A DNA stretch of 64,000 bases, taken from assembly GCA_949358305.1 (NCBI GenBank), contig OX442314.1, positions 10,781,060-10,845,059 of the forward strand, given 5' to 3'. The notes under the pieces are model-generated. The model was not told the origin of the DNA. It saw only the letters and a list, made by a program, of their open reading frames with translations, and searched no databases. The position numbers and the translations under genes were made by a program. Source of the stretch: Strigamia acuminata (Eukaryota; Arthropoda; Chilopoda; Geophilomorpha; Linotaeniidae). Positions 29,442 to 39,332 of this stretch are shown piece after piece. Position 1 is the stretch's first letter; each line of letters begins with the position of its first letter.

Positions 29442-29614
29442 GCTTTGGAATTTCCAACCAAGCAGTTGTACAATGTGTCATATATTCCACATACACAGTT
29501 CAGTTCTTTGCCGTTCGACAACTTCGTCGAGCTATCGACTTCATAAAATCTAAGAGATTAAAAATTAAAAATTTAAATTCAATTAAAAATAATTTGTATT
29601 GCTTTCTTACTTGT

Positions 29615-29725
29615 GATTTACCCGCGTGTCCTATTGGATACACTCGCCATTTAGCCACGTTTTACGAAAGCTGTGAGATTTTCTATTGCGCGCATTACGG
29701 CGCAAAGGCCAATAAGTACTGCTGA
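29615..29725 (+). pseudogene. MPEG1 C-terminal exon remnant (unit 3)
   Basis: It carries the same DLPACPIGYTRH...YESCEIFYCAHYGAKANK coding stretch as unit 1, but the end is altered (KYC then TGA), so the last codons are lost. A 3' flank with AATAAA follows. Confidence 0.6.
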
Positions 29726-29872
29726 AAAGTTGTCCGTAAAGTATTGCCGAAAAACTAGCAAATGTTTGTTGTAAATCTGTGTCTTTGATGTAATTTGGTG
29801 TAGAAAACTGAATAAATTAAAAATGTGATCGGGTAAAATGTGGTTTATTTTGTTTGCTTAGTCGGTTTGCTT

Positions 29873-30036
29873 TCATTTTACACTTGGGAGAAATTGGTGC
29901 CACCAATCGTCGCTATCCTCACAATCGGCCAAAAATTCTTTATCACATTTTAAGCATTTAAATTTACTACTTTTGTGCATAGATAAATTGTTTTTAAAAC
30001 TGTGTTTGCTTTCCTGAACGGTCCAAAACACCTAAA
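29873..30036 (-). pseudogene. Conserved coding remnant X (unit 3)
   Basis: The minus strand reads MHKSSKFKCLKCDKEFLADC and ends before TGA at 29873-29875. The CxxC pair (KCLKC) is complete only in this copy. Upstream codons contain a stop, so this copy is decayed at its 5' side. Confidence 0.42.
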
Positions 30037-30251
30037 ATGCCTTGTTATTTTATTCCCCTGTATTTTATTTCCAATTTTTTGTTAATTTGCTGGAATTAAG
30101 TTATTGGACACACATCACTTTTATTAAATTTTACGTTACATTGGCCACCATAATTATCCAGTGTGGTAGCGAATTTCAAGAATTATTGCTAAAAGTCTAC
30201 AACGTTAAGTGTTTGTTGAAGCACAACGTGAAACTACTCAAATATACATTT

Positions 30252-32381
30252 TTACTCCAGATAAGTTTCCATAAAAGCTGTTATTTCTTCTTGACTATAA
30301 CCGCACGACATCAGCAGCGTATTGAATTGATTTTGGTCAGAATCGTCTTGTAGCATGTAACAAAAAGGTAAGCACCTCATGCAATAACTGATGTCTTGTG
30401 AATTGACAAAAGAATCATTCAAAAATTTGTTCATTGCCAACTTATGATTGTACACGTCAGAGTGTGCGCACACATTGTAAGCGAGACAACAGCAAAATTC
30501 CTTGAACACAACCATTTCATTGTCCGGTAAAGTATTACTTCGAGTGACACAAATAAGTTCCAAAAAATCGCTATCCAGCTTCCCAGCTTCACATGCATCG
30601 ATAATTTCAGATATTTTGTAAAAACTAATCAGCACCGGTTTTTGAAGGTCTCCAACGTTGTTCCACAGTAATGCACCGAAGCACCATGTACTCGCTAAAC
30701 ACCCAAAATAACGCACCAGTGTAGATAAACTTTCTTCTAAGTCGGACGCAACCGCATCACTCATTCCTTCGGATGCAACTTCGGGAAGCCAGAATCGAAA
30801 TATATCGATCGAATTCGAATCCACTGTGTCGCTGGTGAAGTGGTGAAAGAGAACCGATTTCTTAAGCCTGCTCATTTCCCTCGCATTCGGGAAACAAAAA
30901 CTCAAAAATCTATTGAGTTTCGTCCACTTGTTCGCTCTAATTTCGTTGTCACGCACCGATTTCTTTTCACTCGAGAAAGGAAGACTCAAATCTTGATCAA
31001 ATTTCGTCCACTCGTACGCACTAATTTCGTTGTCAAGCAACCTGCGACAGATCTCGTTCGCAAAGTAGGAACAATGCACTTTAAAAGTTGTCATTTCACT
31101 CTCAGTCGTGATGTATTTATTTGCAATTGACTCCAGAAAATCCCAATGGAAATCATCCGTTTCTGTAAAAAGTAACTGAGCAACACACCTGCTCAAAATC
31201 ATTCTTCTCTTTTTGATGTCCGTATGGTTAAGCAATAATAAATGGAAATTATCAAAATCTCGCATCTCGCAAAGCATGTAGTGAACGAACGAATATTTAA
31301 GCTCGTAACGACAATTCCTCATTTCCTCGGGAGCATTTCTCCAAAAACGAATCAAACACTCCTTGACTCTGTCTCGTTTGGACCAAGAACGAACAGACTT
31401 GCTCATCACGTCATAGAAGTCGTCAGCCGACGCCATCAGGTTTAGGACCCGGCTCGACTTGGGCGTGAACGAGTCCGTGTGCAAAAAATGTATCAGTACG
31501 GGCGCGATAGGTCTCAATCCGAATTCCGAAAACAAAATGGCCCTCATTTGATGCTCGTCCATCTCACCAAGTAGAAAGTTCATGATGCCCGTCTCGAACG
31601 TGCAGTAACAATCTTCGTTGTGTGGGTCATCGTAGAAGTGTGAAATCAAGTCTTTCAATTTACTTTCTTGCCGGATTAGCAGCTTGATGATCGCATTTCT
31701 TTCGTACGGTGTCATGAGGGACCAGAAATATTCAACGCCACATTGGTTTGCTAGGTCTATGGAGAGGGAAAACATTTTGACTTTCATGTTGAAAGGAATC
31801 TTCGAAGAGTCAGTTTTAATCGTCATTCGTTTCCAATATTTGTACATAATCGTTTTTAAGTTATTTGAGTCCTTTTGTTTGTCAAACATCCTCTTCAAAA
31901 TGTTGCCATGTTCGTTCGAAATATCTTCCACGACATCTGCGACGCAACAGACGACGGCGAGGCAGAATCTGGATTCGACCGTCCATTCTTCTAACTCTGA
32001 TAGAACTCTTGCCGTTTTGGTCATGTCCAGTTGTCCATATATTGACCATTTCGTGCATTCGATAATGGTTTTCGCTGATTGTACATCGCGAATGTTTTGG
32101 CCAATAAAAACGTGGGAAAATAAGAAATTGAATAAATCCTTCAACTGGCATCCGACGTGCTTCACCAAAGGTTCCAACATTATTTTTAACTCGTCCGGAA
32201 TATCAAACCCATCCACTAGTTCAGAAACTGTCCACTCAGCTTCTGACCATTGCTTTCGACGACTCTCTGCAGTGTTTTTCTTGCTATTAAATTGAATATT
32301 GAAATTATATTTCCATAGTAAAACCGAAGTTTCTACTAAGGTGATGTGTTTTAGACTCGGCAAGTCCAAAATGGACTTCAT
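30252..32381 (-). CDS. Array gene 4 (subtype B): unrecognised helical protein, 709 aa
   Basis: This is an intact subtype B paralogue with the MKSILDLPSLKHI start. The duplicated module centre is present but shortened: NEISAYEWTKFDQDLSLPFS, then KKSV, then a second NEIRANKWTKLNRFLSF. The C-terminal part matches gene 2 (YFGCLASTWCFGALLWNN). It ends CGYSQEEITAFMETYLE. No targeting signal or catalytic motif is recognised. Its right-hand spacer, like that of gene 7, holds the longest MPEG1 exon remnant, so genes and spacers were duplicated together. Confidence 0.82.
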   Translation of the reverse strand: MKSILDLPSLKHITLVETSVLLWKYNFNIQFNSKKNTAESRRKQWSEAEWTVSELVDGFDIPDELKIMLEPLVKHVGCQLKDLFNFLFSHVFIGQNIRDVQSAKTIIECTKWSIYGQLDMTKTARVLSELEEWTVESRFCLAVVCCVADVVEDISNEHGNILKRMFDKQKDSNNLKTIMYKYWKRMTIKTDSSKIPFNMKVKMFSLSIDLANQCGVEYFWSLMTPYERNAIIKLLIRQESKLKDLISHFYDDPHNEDCYCTFETGIMNFLLGEMDEHQMRAILFSEFGLRPIAPVLIHFLHTDSFTPKSSRVLNLMASADDFYDVMSKSVRSWSKRDRVKECLIRFWRNAPEEMRNCRYELKYSFVHYMLCEMRDFDNFHLLLLNHTDIKKRRMILSRCVAQLLFTETDDFHWDFLESIANKYITTESEMTTFKVHCSYFANEICRRLLDNEISAYEWTKFDQDLSLPFSSEKKSVRDNEIRANKWTKLNRFLSFCFPNAREMSRLKKSVLFHHFTSDTVDSNSIDIFRFWLPEVASEGMSDAVASDLEESLSTLVRYFGCLASTWCFGALLWNNVGDLQKPVLISFYKISEIIDACEAGKLDSDFLELICVTRSNTLPDNEMVVFKEFCCCLAYNVCAHSDVYNHKLAMNKFLNDSFVNSQDISYCMRCLPFCYMLQDDSDQNQFNTLLMSCGYSQEEITAFMETYLE

Positions 32382-32443
32382 GGTTGAAATTTTAAAAAAA
32401 GAATGTGTTGTTGAATTGTAAAAATAAAAATATTCATTATTAC

Positions 32444-32532
32444 TTTACAATAATAGTCTTGCCTGCTTTATTTAACATAACTCACTATCGAGCATATTCT
32501 TGCCACTCCAGCTAGGTGTGAGTAATGCATCT
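32444..32532 (-). promoter_or_regulatory. Conserved upstream block of array gene 4
   Basis: This block is shared with the other array genes. It has the short form without the TGACGTTT segment, like genes 1 and 5. Confidence 0.4.
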
Positions 32533-32724
32533 GAACACCGCTTTTCCATATATTTGTAAATGATAATGTTTGTGAATAATTGACCCCATTGTCGTTATTT
32601 TTTGTATCAACTGGTTAAAATCACGAATGACAACAGATGTAAAAAATTCAAAGTCGGTTTTTAATGCTCCTGGTGCTAACCCAAGTAAAACTATATTTGT
32701 AATTTGCATTACACGCTCCTGCAC
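32512..32724 (-). other. 71-codon conserved block (unit 4)
   Basis: A frame of 70 codons (MQERVMQITNIVLLGLAPGA) is closely related to the two copies in unit 2. The opposite strand is also largely open, so conservation of the DNA rather than of a protein is possible. Coding status is unresolved. Confidence 0.3.
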
Positions 32725-33232
32725 TGGTGCTAACTCAAAAAATGAACGCAGGGATCCGCCACCTGGTGATGTCGAAGCAAACTGAAGCTACCGGTAGTTG
32801 ACTGCATTTTATTAGTCGTCGTTACCAAATCTATTATGGAATTCATAGTTTTCGCTTTTTAAAATTAAAAGTATCACTTAAAGGTGTTAAAACTATTTCT
32901 CGAGGGTATCATGACCTGACAATTAATTTAATACAAAAAATTTAACCAAACTTGATGTACACTAAAATAAATATAAGAAAATACATTGCCATCAATCTGT
33001 CCAGCAATATAACATTTAACATTTTTTTTGAAAATATATTAATTTATTACAAGTTGCCTCAGCCTTGTTTATTGTCCACACATTAGTGAAAGTGTTTCAC
33101 TTAAAATTTAAAAAATTAATGCTAAAAATTGCACAAACTTTCGGCTTTAGAAACGAGAAGCAAACTGGTAAATTTAGTTGAAACTTAGTTGAAACAGTTT
33201 GAACCTACACAAACATGTATGTTTAATCCTAA
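32725..33232. other. Spacer without recognisable gene (unit 4)
   Basis: This AT-rich spacer is closely similar to 46372-46823 in unit 7. No frame, repeat or RNA gene is recognised. Confidence 0.5.
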
Positions 33233-33745
33233 TGCACAGATTACAAATTCCCAAACTTTCTAACCGGCAATGCCACTTGCCCCGTAGGATACGACGACGT
33301 TATGATATTTAAGAAAACTGTCTACTACACGTGTTCAAGCACTTTCGAGACGCATTGGTGCAGCACGACCGAAGTGGTCACCACCGTGACTTACCGTTTC
33401 GGCGGAATGTACAGCTCGTACGTGACCAATTTCCTCACCGGAAGCCGCAATTGTCCGCCCTACTTTCACCCGCTGCCCATCTTGAGCATCCAGATTTGCA
33501 CGAGCTACCAGTACACCGATAAGGACAGCGGCGGTTTGCAGAATATCCATTTGGGAGGGTTTATAGTGATTTGTACGAGTTAAGATCTTGTGCATTTACC
33601 CGCGTGTCCTATTGGGAATACTCGTCATTTTGCCTCGTTTTACGAAAGTTGTGAGATTTTCTATTGCGCGCATTACGGCGCAAAGGCCAATAAGATCGAG
33701 TTGCAATTGCTCAAGCCGCCAACGTTTATTGAAGGTGGAACTTAA
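33233..33745 (+). pseudogene. MPEG1 C-terminal exon remnant, long form (unit 4)
   Basis: About 170 codons from CTDYKFPNFLTGNATCP to FIEGGT match the C-terminal luminal (P2) region of MPEG1/perforin-2: repeated Cys, FGGMYSS, FLTGSRNCPPYFHP, LGGFIVICTS, then PACPIGNTRHFASFYESC. An in-frame TAA (33581-33583) replaces the GAA found in unit 7, and an internal segment present in unit 7 (ENAHYCLAVI) is missing. The MACPF domain and membrane tail are absent. In life MPEG1 forms pores in engulfed microbes. Here it is most likely a broken fragment, not a gene. Confidence 0.65.
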
Positions 33746-34063
33746 AGTTGTCCGTAAAGTATTGCCGAAAAAATAGCAAGTGTTTGTTGTAAATTTATGT
33801 CTTTGATGTAGTTTGATGTACAAAACTGAATAAATTAAAAATGTGATCGGGTAAAATGTGTTTTATTTTGTTTGCTTAGTCGGTTTGGTTTCATTTTAGA
33901 CTTGGGAGAGATTGGTGCCACCAATTCAATTTTTTACCAGTAAAAATAACGAACATAGCACGATGTCCAAATTTTTGTTAATTTGCTGGAATCACTTTTG
34001 GAGTGTTCGGCACTCCATTTTCTTTCATGTTAATTTGTGACCCTGCCCTTGCGCAGCGCCAAC
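33746..34063. other. MPEG1 3' flank and spacer
   Basis: Contains an AATAAA downstream of the MPEG1 remnant (near 33829), a short piece of remnant X (33898-33926, truncated) and a spacer. No gene is seen. Confidence 0.5.
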
Positions 34064-34274
34064 CAGTGGCGGATCTAGCACCGGGCTATCGGGGCTTGAG
34101 CCCCGGGCCCCCAAATTCTAGGGGGCCCCCGAGACTCTGGGCCATGTATTAAAAAATAAAAAAAAAAAGGTCGCTAAAAAAAAAAAAAAGAAGAAAGATC
34201 GCGAAAAAATTTTGAGAAAGGGGCCCCGAAAAAACCTCAAGCCCCGGGCCCCCGGAAAGCTAGATCCGCTCCTG
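34064..34274. mobile_element. hAT-type MITE
   Basis: This 211-bp element has imperfect terminal inverted repeats (CAGTGGCGGATCTAGC / GCTAGATCCGCTCCTG) and a perfect 8-bp target duplication GCGCCAAC (34056-34063, 34275-34282), typical of hAT. The matching empty site lies near 39418 (GCGCAGCGCCACCTATG). Inside are GGGGCCCC-rich arms around an A-rich centre. It has no coding capacity. Confidence 0.88.
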
Positions 34275-34731
34275 GCGCCAACTATGTCTTTTGACCATGA
34301 ATAAACACTTATGCTAATTCTACACTGCCGACTGGTCACTTCCAAACTACATCCAGCTACAAATCCTTGCAATCCAATACAAATCCAAGCACGAAACACA
34401 TTTCAAATATTACAAGTTAGTCAAAGACAGACTATTTTCACAGATTTCGGAAAAAATGATCTTGGAAATCGGTGGAAATAGACCGATTTCGGTGGAAATG
34501 ATCGCCAAGTTCTACTAAAATAACTGTTCATTATTCTAGAAGAAAATATATTCTTCGTTTTTTTAGTTTAATGAAAAAAAATCTAATTTGGTTTACTAAG
34601 TGATTAATTTAAAACAAAATGAAAAACATTTAAAATTTAAAATTAACAAAATAAGAGCACAGCAGTATTTTTTTTTATTATTATTAAATTTGAGTATAGA
34701 ATATAAATAAAATAAAATAAAATAAACAACT
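34275..34731. other. Spacer before array gene 5
   Basis: No gene is seen. Several CCGATTTCGGTGGAAAT-type motifs (34455-34500) and AT-rich flank shared with 4560-4843 and 39700-40035. Confidence 0.5.
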
Positions 34732-36858
34732 TCAAACTAAAGAAAGAAGCATTTTTTGTTCAGGTAAGTAAGTTTCCATAAAATCTGTTTCTTCTTCTTG
34801 ACTAAAACCGAACGACTTATGCATCAAACCGGTTTGTATCAAGGTATAAAAAGATAAGCACTTCATGCAATAATTGATGTCTTCTGAATTGACAACAGAA
34901 CAGTCCACAAATTTTTGCATTATAAACTCATGAACGGCGATGCTAGAGTCTGCGCACAAACTGTAAGCGAGACAACAGCAAAATTCCTTGAACACAATTT
35001 CATTTTCCAGTAAAGAATTTATTCGAGTGACACAAATATGTTCCAAAAAATCGTTATCCAGCTTCCCAGCTTCACACGCATCGATAATTTCAGATATTTT
35101 GTAAAAACTAATCAGCACCGGATCTTGAAGGTCTCCAAATCCATCCAACTCTTCATTAGTAAACTCTAGTACAATTCTGTTGGCACAAAAATCGAACATC
35201 TGTTTTGGAATAAAGTCAAATGCAATTCTGTTGGTCTCAAAATTCTCAAACCCCCGCCCAAAAAAAGTCGCCAGTCTACACAAACTTTCTTCTAATTCGG
35301 ATGCAACCGCCTCACTCATTCCTTCGGATGCAATTTCGGGAAGCCAGTTTCGAAATGCAGCGACATTTTTGCATTCCACTGTTTCGCTGGTGAAGTGATG
35401 AATGAGAACCGATTTCTTAAGCCTGCTCATTTTACTCGCATTCGAGAAAGAAAAACTCAAAAATTTATCAAGTTTCGTCCACTTGTTCGCACTTGTTTCG
35501 TTGTGAAGCAACCTGCGACAGATCTCGTTCGCAAAGTAGGAACATTGCACTTTAAATGTTGTCATTTCACTTTCAGTCGTGATGTATTTATTTGCAATCG
35601 ACTCCAGGAAATCCCAATGGAAATCATACATTTTCTTAAAAAGTAATTGAGCAACACATCTGTTCAAAATCATTCTTCTTTTTTTAATGTCCGTATCGTT
35701 AGGCAATAGTAAATGGAAATTATCAAAATCTTGCATCTCGCAAAGCATGTAGTACACGAACGAATATCTATGTTCGTAACGGCAAGTCTTCATTTCCTCA
35801 GGAGCATTTCTCCAAAAACGAATCAAACACACCTTCACTCTGTCTCGTTTGGACCAAGAAACGAAAGAATACTGGCTCATCGCGTCATAGAAGTTGTCAC
35901 CCGACGCGAACAGGTTTAGAACGCGGCTCGACTTGGGCGTGAACGAGTGCGTGTGCAGAAAATGTATCAGCACGGGTGCGAGAGGTTTCACTCCGTATCC
36001 CGAAGACAAAATGGTCCTCATTTGATGCTCGTCCATCTCCCCAAGTAGAAAGTTCATGATGCCAATCTCGAATGTGCAGAAACAATCTTTGTCGTGCGTG
36101 TCATCCTCGAAGTGTGAAATCAAGTCTTCCAATTTACTATCTGGATAGATTAGCCGATTGACGATTGCAGTTCTTTCGTACGGTGTCATGAGTGACCAGA
36201 AATACTCAACGCCACATTGGTTCGCGTGGTCTATGGAGAGGGAAAACATTTTGACTTTCGTGTTGAAAGGAATCTTTGAAGAGTCGGTTTTAATCGTCAT
36301 CCTTTTCCAGTATTTGTACATGATAGTTTTTAAGTTTGAGTCCTTTTGTTTGTCAAACATCTTTCTCAAAATGTTGCCACATTCGTTCGAAATATCTTCC
36401 ACGACATCTGCGATGCAACAGACGACGGCGAGGCAGAATCTGGATTCGAACGTCCATTCTGCTAACTCTGAGAGAACTCTTGCTGTTTTGGTCATGTCTA
36501 GTTGTCCATATATTGACCATTCTGTGCATTGGATAATGGTTTTCGCTATTTGTCCATCGGGAAAGCTTTGGCCAATAAAAACGTGGGAAAATAAGAAATT
36601 AAGCACATCCCACAACTGGCATCCGACGTGCTTCGCCAAAGACTTCAACAGTAACTTTAACTCGTTCGGAATAAGAAATTCATCCACTAGTTTGGAAACT
36701 GCTTCCTCACCTTCTGACCATCGCCTTCGACGACTGTTTGGATTGGTTTTCTTGCTATTAATTTGAATATTGAAAGGAGGATTATATTTCCATAGTAAAA
36801 CCGAAGTTTTTACTAATGTGATGTGTTTTAAACTCGGCAAGTCCAAAATGGACTTCAT
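34732..36858 (-). CDS. Array gene 5 (subtype A): unrecognised helical protein, 708 aa
   Basis: This is an intact paralogue starting MKSILDLPSLKHI, with a short PP insertion (KYNPPFNIQ) near residue 28. It has the single-module subtype A centre (NETSANKWTKLDKFLSF) and the FFGRGFENFETN block. That block is partly duplicated here (NRIAFDF followed by a second NRIVLEF), accounting for its extra length. It ends SFGSFQ-like FGFSQEEETDFMETYLPEQ with a tail shared only with gene 6. No signal peptide or membrane segment is visible. Function unknown. Confidence 0.82.
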   Translation of the reverse strand: MKSILDLPSLKHITLVKTSVLLWKYNPPFNIQINSKKTNPNSRRRRWSEGEEAVSKLVDEFLIPNELKLLLKSLAKHVGCQLWDVLNFLFSHVFIGQSFPDGQIAKTIIQCTEWSIYGQLDMTKTARVLSELAEWTFESRFCLAVVCCIADVVEDISNECGNILRKMFDKQKDSNLKTIMYKYWKRMTIKTDSSKIPFNTKVKMFSLSIDHANQCGVEYFWSLMTPYERTAIVNRLIYPDSKLEDLISHFEDDTHDKDCFCTFEIGIMNFLLGEMDEHQMRTILSSGYGVKPLAPVLIHFLHTHSFTPKSSRVLNLFASGDNFYDAMSQYSFVSWSKRDRVKVCLIRFWRNAPEEMKTCRYEHRYSFVYYMLCEMQDFDNFHLLLPNDTDIKKRRMILNRCVAQLLFKKMYDFHWDFLESIANKYITTESEMTTFKVQCSYFANEICRRLLHNETSANKWTKLDKFLSFSFSNASKMSRLKKSVLIHHFTSETVECKNVAAFRNWLPEIASEGMSEAVASELEESLCRLATFFGRGFENFETNRIAFDFIPKQMFDFCANRIVLEFTNEELDGFGDLQDPVLISFYKISEIIDACEAGKLDNDFLEHICVTRINSLLENEIVFKEFCCCLAYSLCADSSIAVHEFIMQKFVDCSVVNSEDINYCMKCLSFYTLIQTGLMHKSFGFSQEEETDFMETYLPEQKMLLSLV

Positions 36859-36919
36859 GATTTGAAAGTGAAAAAAAAAAGTGCTGTTGAATTGTAAAAA
36901 TAAAAATATTCATTATTAC

Positions 36920-37008
36920 TTTACAATAATAGTCTTGCCTGCTTTATTTAACATAACTCACTATCGCACATATTCTTGCCACTCTAGCTAGGCATGAGTA
37001 GTGCCTCT
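36920..37008 (-). promoter_or_regulatory. Conserved upstream block of array gene 5
   Basis: Short form of the shared upstream block, directly adjoining an LTR fragment as in unit 1. Confidence 0.4.
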
Positions 37009-37180
37009 TGTGACGGTTGTAAAACCGTGAAGTTCGAAAGTTTCCGACAGATGACGCTGTTCAAATGAACGTTAGTAGTTTAAATACATAACCAGAGTTG
37101 TAGTGACTATTATGACTAAACGGATAAATATAAGTTATTTATTAACTTGAATAAAGTATTATTTCGTATAATATTGATTA
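37009..37180 (+). repeat. Truncated Gypsy-family LTR fragment (unit 5)
   Basis: Third copy of the fragment at 21448 and 28902, with the same start and the same break into paralogue sequence. Confidence 0.75.
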
Positions 37181-37533
37181 GTTTTGGTCATGTCTAACTG
37201 TCCGAGTATTGTCCATCGCGTGTATTGGATGACGGAGTTCACGAATGTTACGTCGAGGAATTTGAAGTCGTCTTGGGGAACTAAGAATTTCAGCAAATCC
37301 CACAATTGCTTTCCGACATGCCAATACCAACAATTCCAACATTGGTTTCAAAACGTTCGGAATGACTAAAGCTTTCACTAGTTCACAAATTGTTTCTTGG
37401 ATGTGTAACCATCGCTTCTTACGACTGTTTGCAATCAATATGATTAATGAAATAGTATTTCCACAGCAAAGCTGAAGTTCTTGCTAGTGAAATATACGTA
37501 CTGTAATCTCGGCAATTCAAAAATGGTTCTCAT
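37181..37533 (-). pseudogene. N-terminal fragment of an old array paralogue (unit 5)
   Basis: Homologous to 29074-29441, but small deletions and insertions break the frame. The start ATG is at 37531-37533. Confidence 0.78.
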
Positions 37534-37580
37534 GCTTTGGAATTTCCAACCAAGCAGTTGTACTGTACAATAATGTGTTA

Positions 37581-38035
37581 GGGGCCGTCCATAAATTACG
37601 TAACGCTTATTTTTCGAGTTTTAGACCCCCTCCCCCCCTAGTAATAACGTCGTCGTAACTCGTAACAAATCCACAAACCCCCCCCTAGAATATTACGTAA
37701 CAAAACTTACCACCACCCCCCCCCCCCCCACCAAAAAAATTTTTTGATACAAAATTTTGATACAAAATTTCACAAAAATTTTAAATTTTTTACAAAAATT
37801 TCAACCAAATTTCAAAAATTTTAAAAATGAAAATAAAAATGTAAAAAATGTAAAAAAAAAATTGAAAAATTTAAATTTTTTTACAAAAATTTAAAATTTA
37901 CAAAAATTAAAATTTTTACTTTTTGTTACGTAACATTTTTAAGAACCCCTCCCCTCCCCGTCGTAACAACCAGTAACAAAATTTGAAACCCCCTCCCTCC
38001 CCCCTCCAGACGTTACGTAATTTATGGACGGCCCC
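37581..38035. mobile_element. Harbinger-type MITE
   Basis: This 455-bp element has inverted ends (GGGGCCGTCCATAAATTACG and its complement) and a 3-bp TTA duplication (37578-37580, 38036-38038), as for PIF/Harbinger. It contains C-runs and an A/T-rich centre, and no transposase. It inserted immediately beside the TA of the neighbouring mariner-like MITE. Confidence 0.82.
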
Positions 38036-38040
38036 TTATA

Positions 38041-38803
38041 CAGGGTGTTCTAAAAGTCTGGTCCCCTCCAAATATTTCTTGAGCAATTGTATCTAGGCCA
38101 ACTTTGATGAATCGATCGTATAGGAAGTTGGGTGAGGGCAATCCAATGATGTCATCAAATTTGACCTTGAAGGCCATTTTCACGGTCATTCACTTGCTAA
38201 CTTCGAAACCAATCAGGTTAGAGCAAAAAAGTCAATTACAAAGTTGTAGAGCACCATCAAATTAGTACAATCCAACTTATCTTAGTCATCTTAGGTTAAA
38301 TGTTTTCTTTTTAAAAAGGAAACAAATCAGAAAAATAATCAAGAAAATGGAATTTTTTATTCTTGTGAAAAAAAGATTATTGAGGCATTAAAAAACGATA
38401 GTGGTTTTTCTAGTGTACTTGCATGATAATGCACATTTGAATACATTTATTTAAGAAATTCAGTACTTTTGCAGTAGAAATTTAATTTTTGCCACATTTG
38501 CAGGCTTTATTTCAGCTAATTTGTTTTCATTTTAAAATAAAAAAATTTAACTTAAGATGACTAAGATAAGTTGGATAGTACTAATTTGATGGTGCTCTAC
38601 AACTTTGTAATTGACTTTTTTGCTCTAACCTGATTGGTTTAGAAGTTAGCAAATGAATGACCTTGAAAATGGTCTTCAAGGTCAAATTTATTGACATCAT
38701 TGGATTGCTCTTGCCCAACTTTCTATACGATCGCTTCATCAAAGTTGGCCTAGATGCAATTGCTCAGGAAATATTTGAGGGGATCAGAATTTTGACTCAC
38801 CCT
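38041..38803. mobile_element. Mariner-like MITE (copy 2, right end clipped)
   Basis: Homologous to 22030-22792 and at the equivalent position. It starts CAGGGTG after TA. At the right, CACCCT runs directly into CGACAACTTCG, so the terminal G, the TA and about seven bases of flank are deleted. Confidence 0.85.
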
Positions 38804-38902
38804 CGACAACTTCGTCGAGATATCGACTTCATAAACCCTGAGAGATTAAAAATTAAAAATTTAAATTTAATTAAAAATAATTTGTATTGCATTCTTACTT
38901 GT

Positions 38903-39029
38903 GATTTACCAGTGTGTCCTACTGGATATACTCGTCATTTTGCCACGTTTTCTATTGCGCGCATTACGGCGCAAAAAGATAGAGTTGCAATTCCTCAATC
39001 CGCCATCTTTTATAGAAGGAGGAAGTTAA
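38903..39029 (+). pseudogene. MPEG1 C-terminal exon remnant (unit 5)
   Basis: Same stretch as unit 1 (DLPVCPTGYTRHFATF), but about 16 bases that encode YESCEI in the other copies are deleted, shifting the frame, and further small losses follow. Ends near the equivalent TAA. Confidence 0.58.
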
Positions 39030-39164
39030 AGTTGTCCGTAAAGTATTGCCGAAAAAGTAGCAAGTGTTTGTTGTCTTTGATGTAATTTGATGTACAAAAA
39101 TGAATACATTAAAAATGTGATCGGGTAAAATGTGTTTTATTTTGTTTGCTTAGTCGATTTGCTT

Positions 39165-39332
39165 TCATTTTATACTTGGGAGAGATCGGTGCCACCAATC
39201 GTCGCTATCCTCACAATCGCCAAAAAATTCTTTATCACGTTTTAAGCATTTAAATTTACTACTTTTGTGCATAGAGAAATTGTTTTTACAACTGTTTGCT
39301 TCCCTGTATGGTCCATTACACTTAAAATACCC
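39165..39332 (-). pseudogene. Conserved coding remnant X (unit 5)
   Basis: The minus strand encodes CNGPYREANSCKNNFSMHK, then KFKCLKRDKEF and DCEDSDDWWH, ending at TGA. The frame is kept relative to unit 1. Confidence 0.45.
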
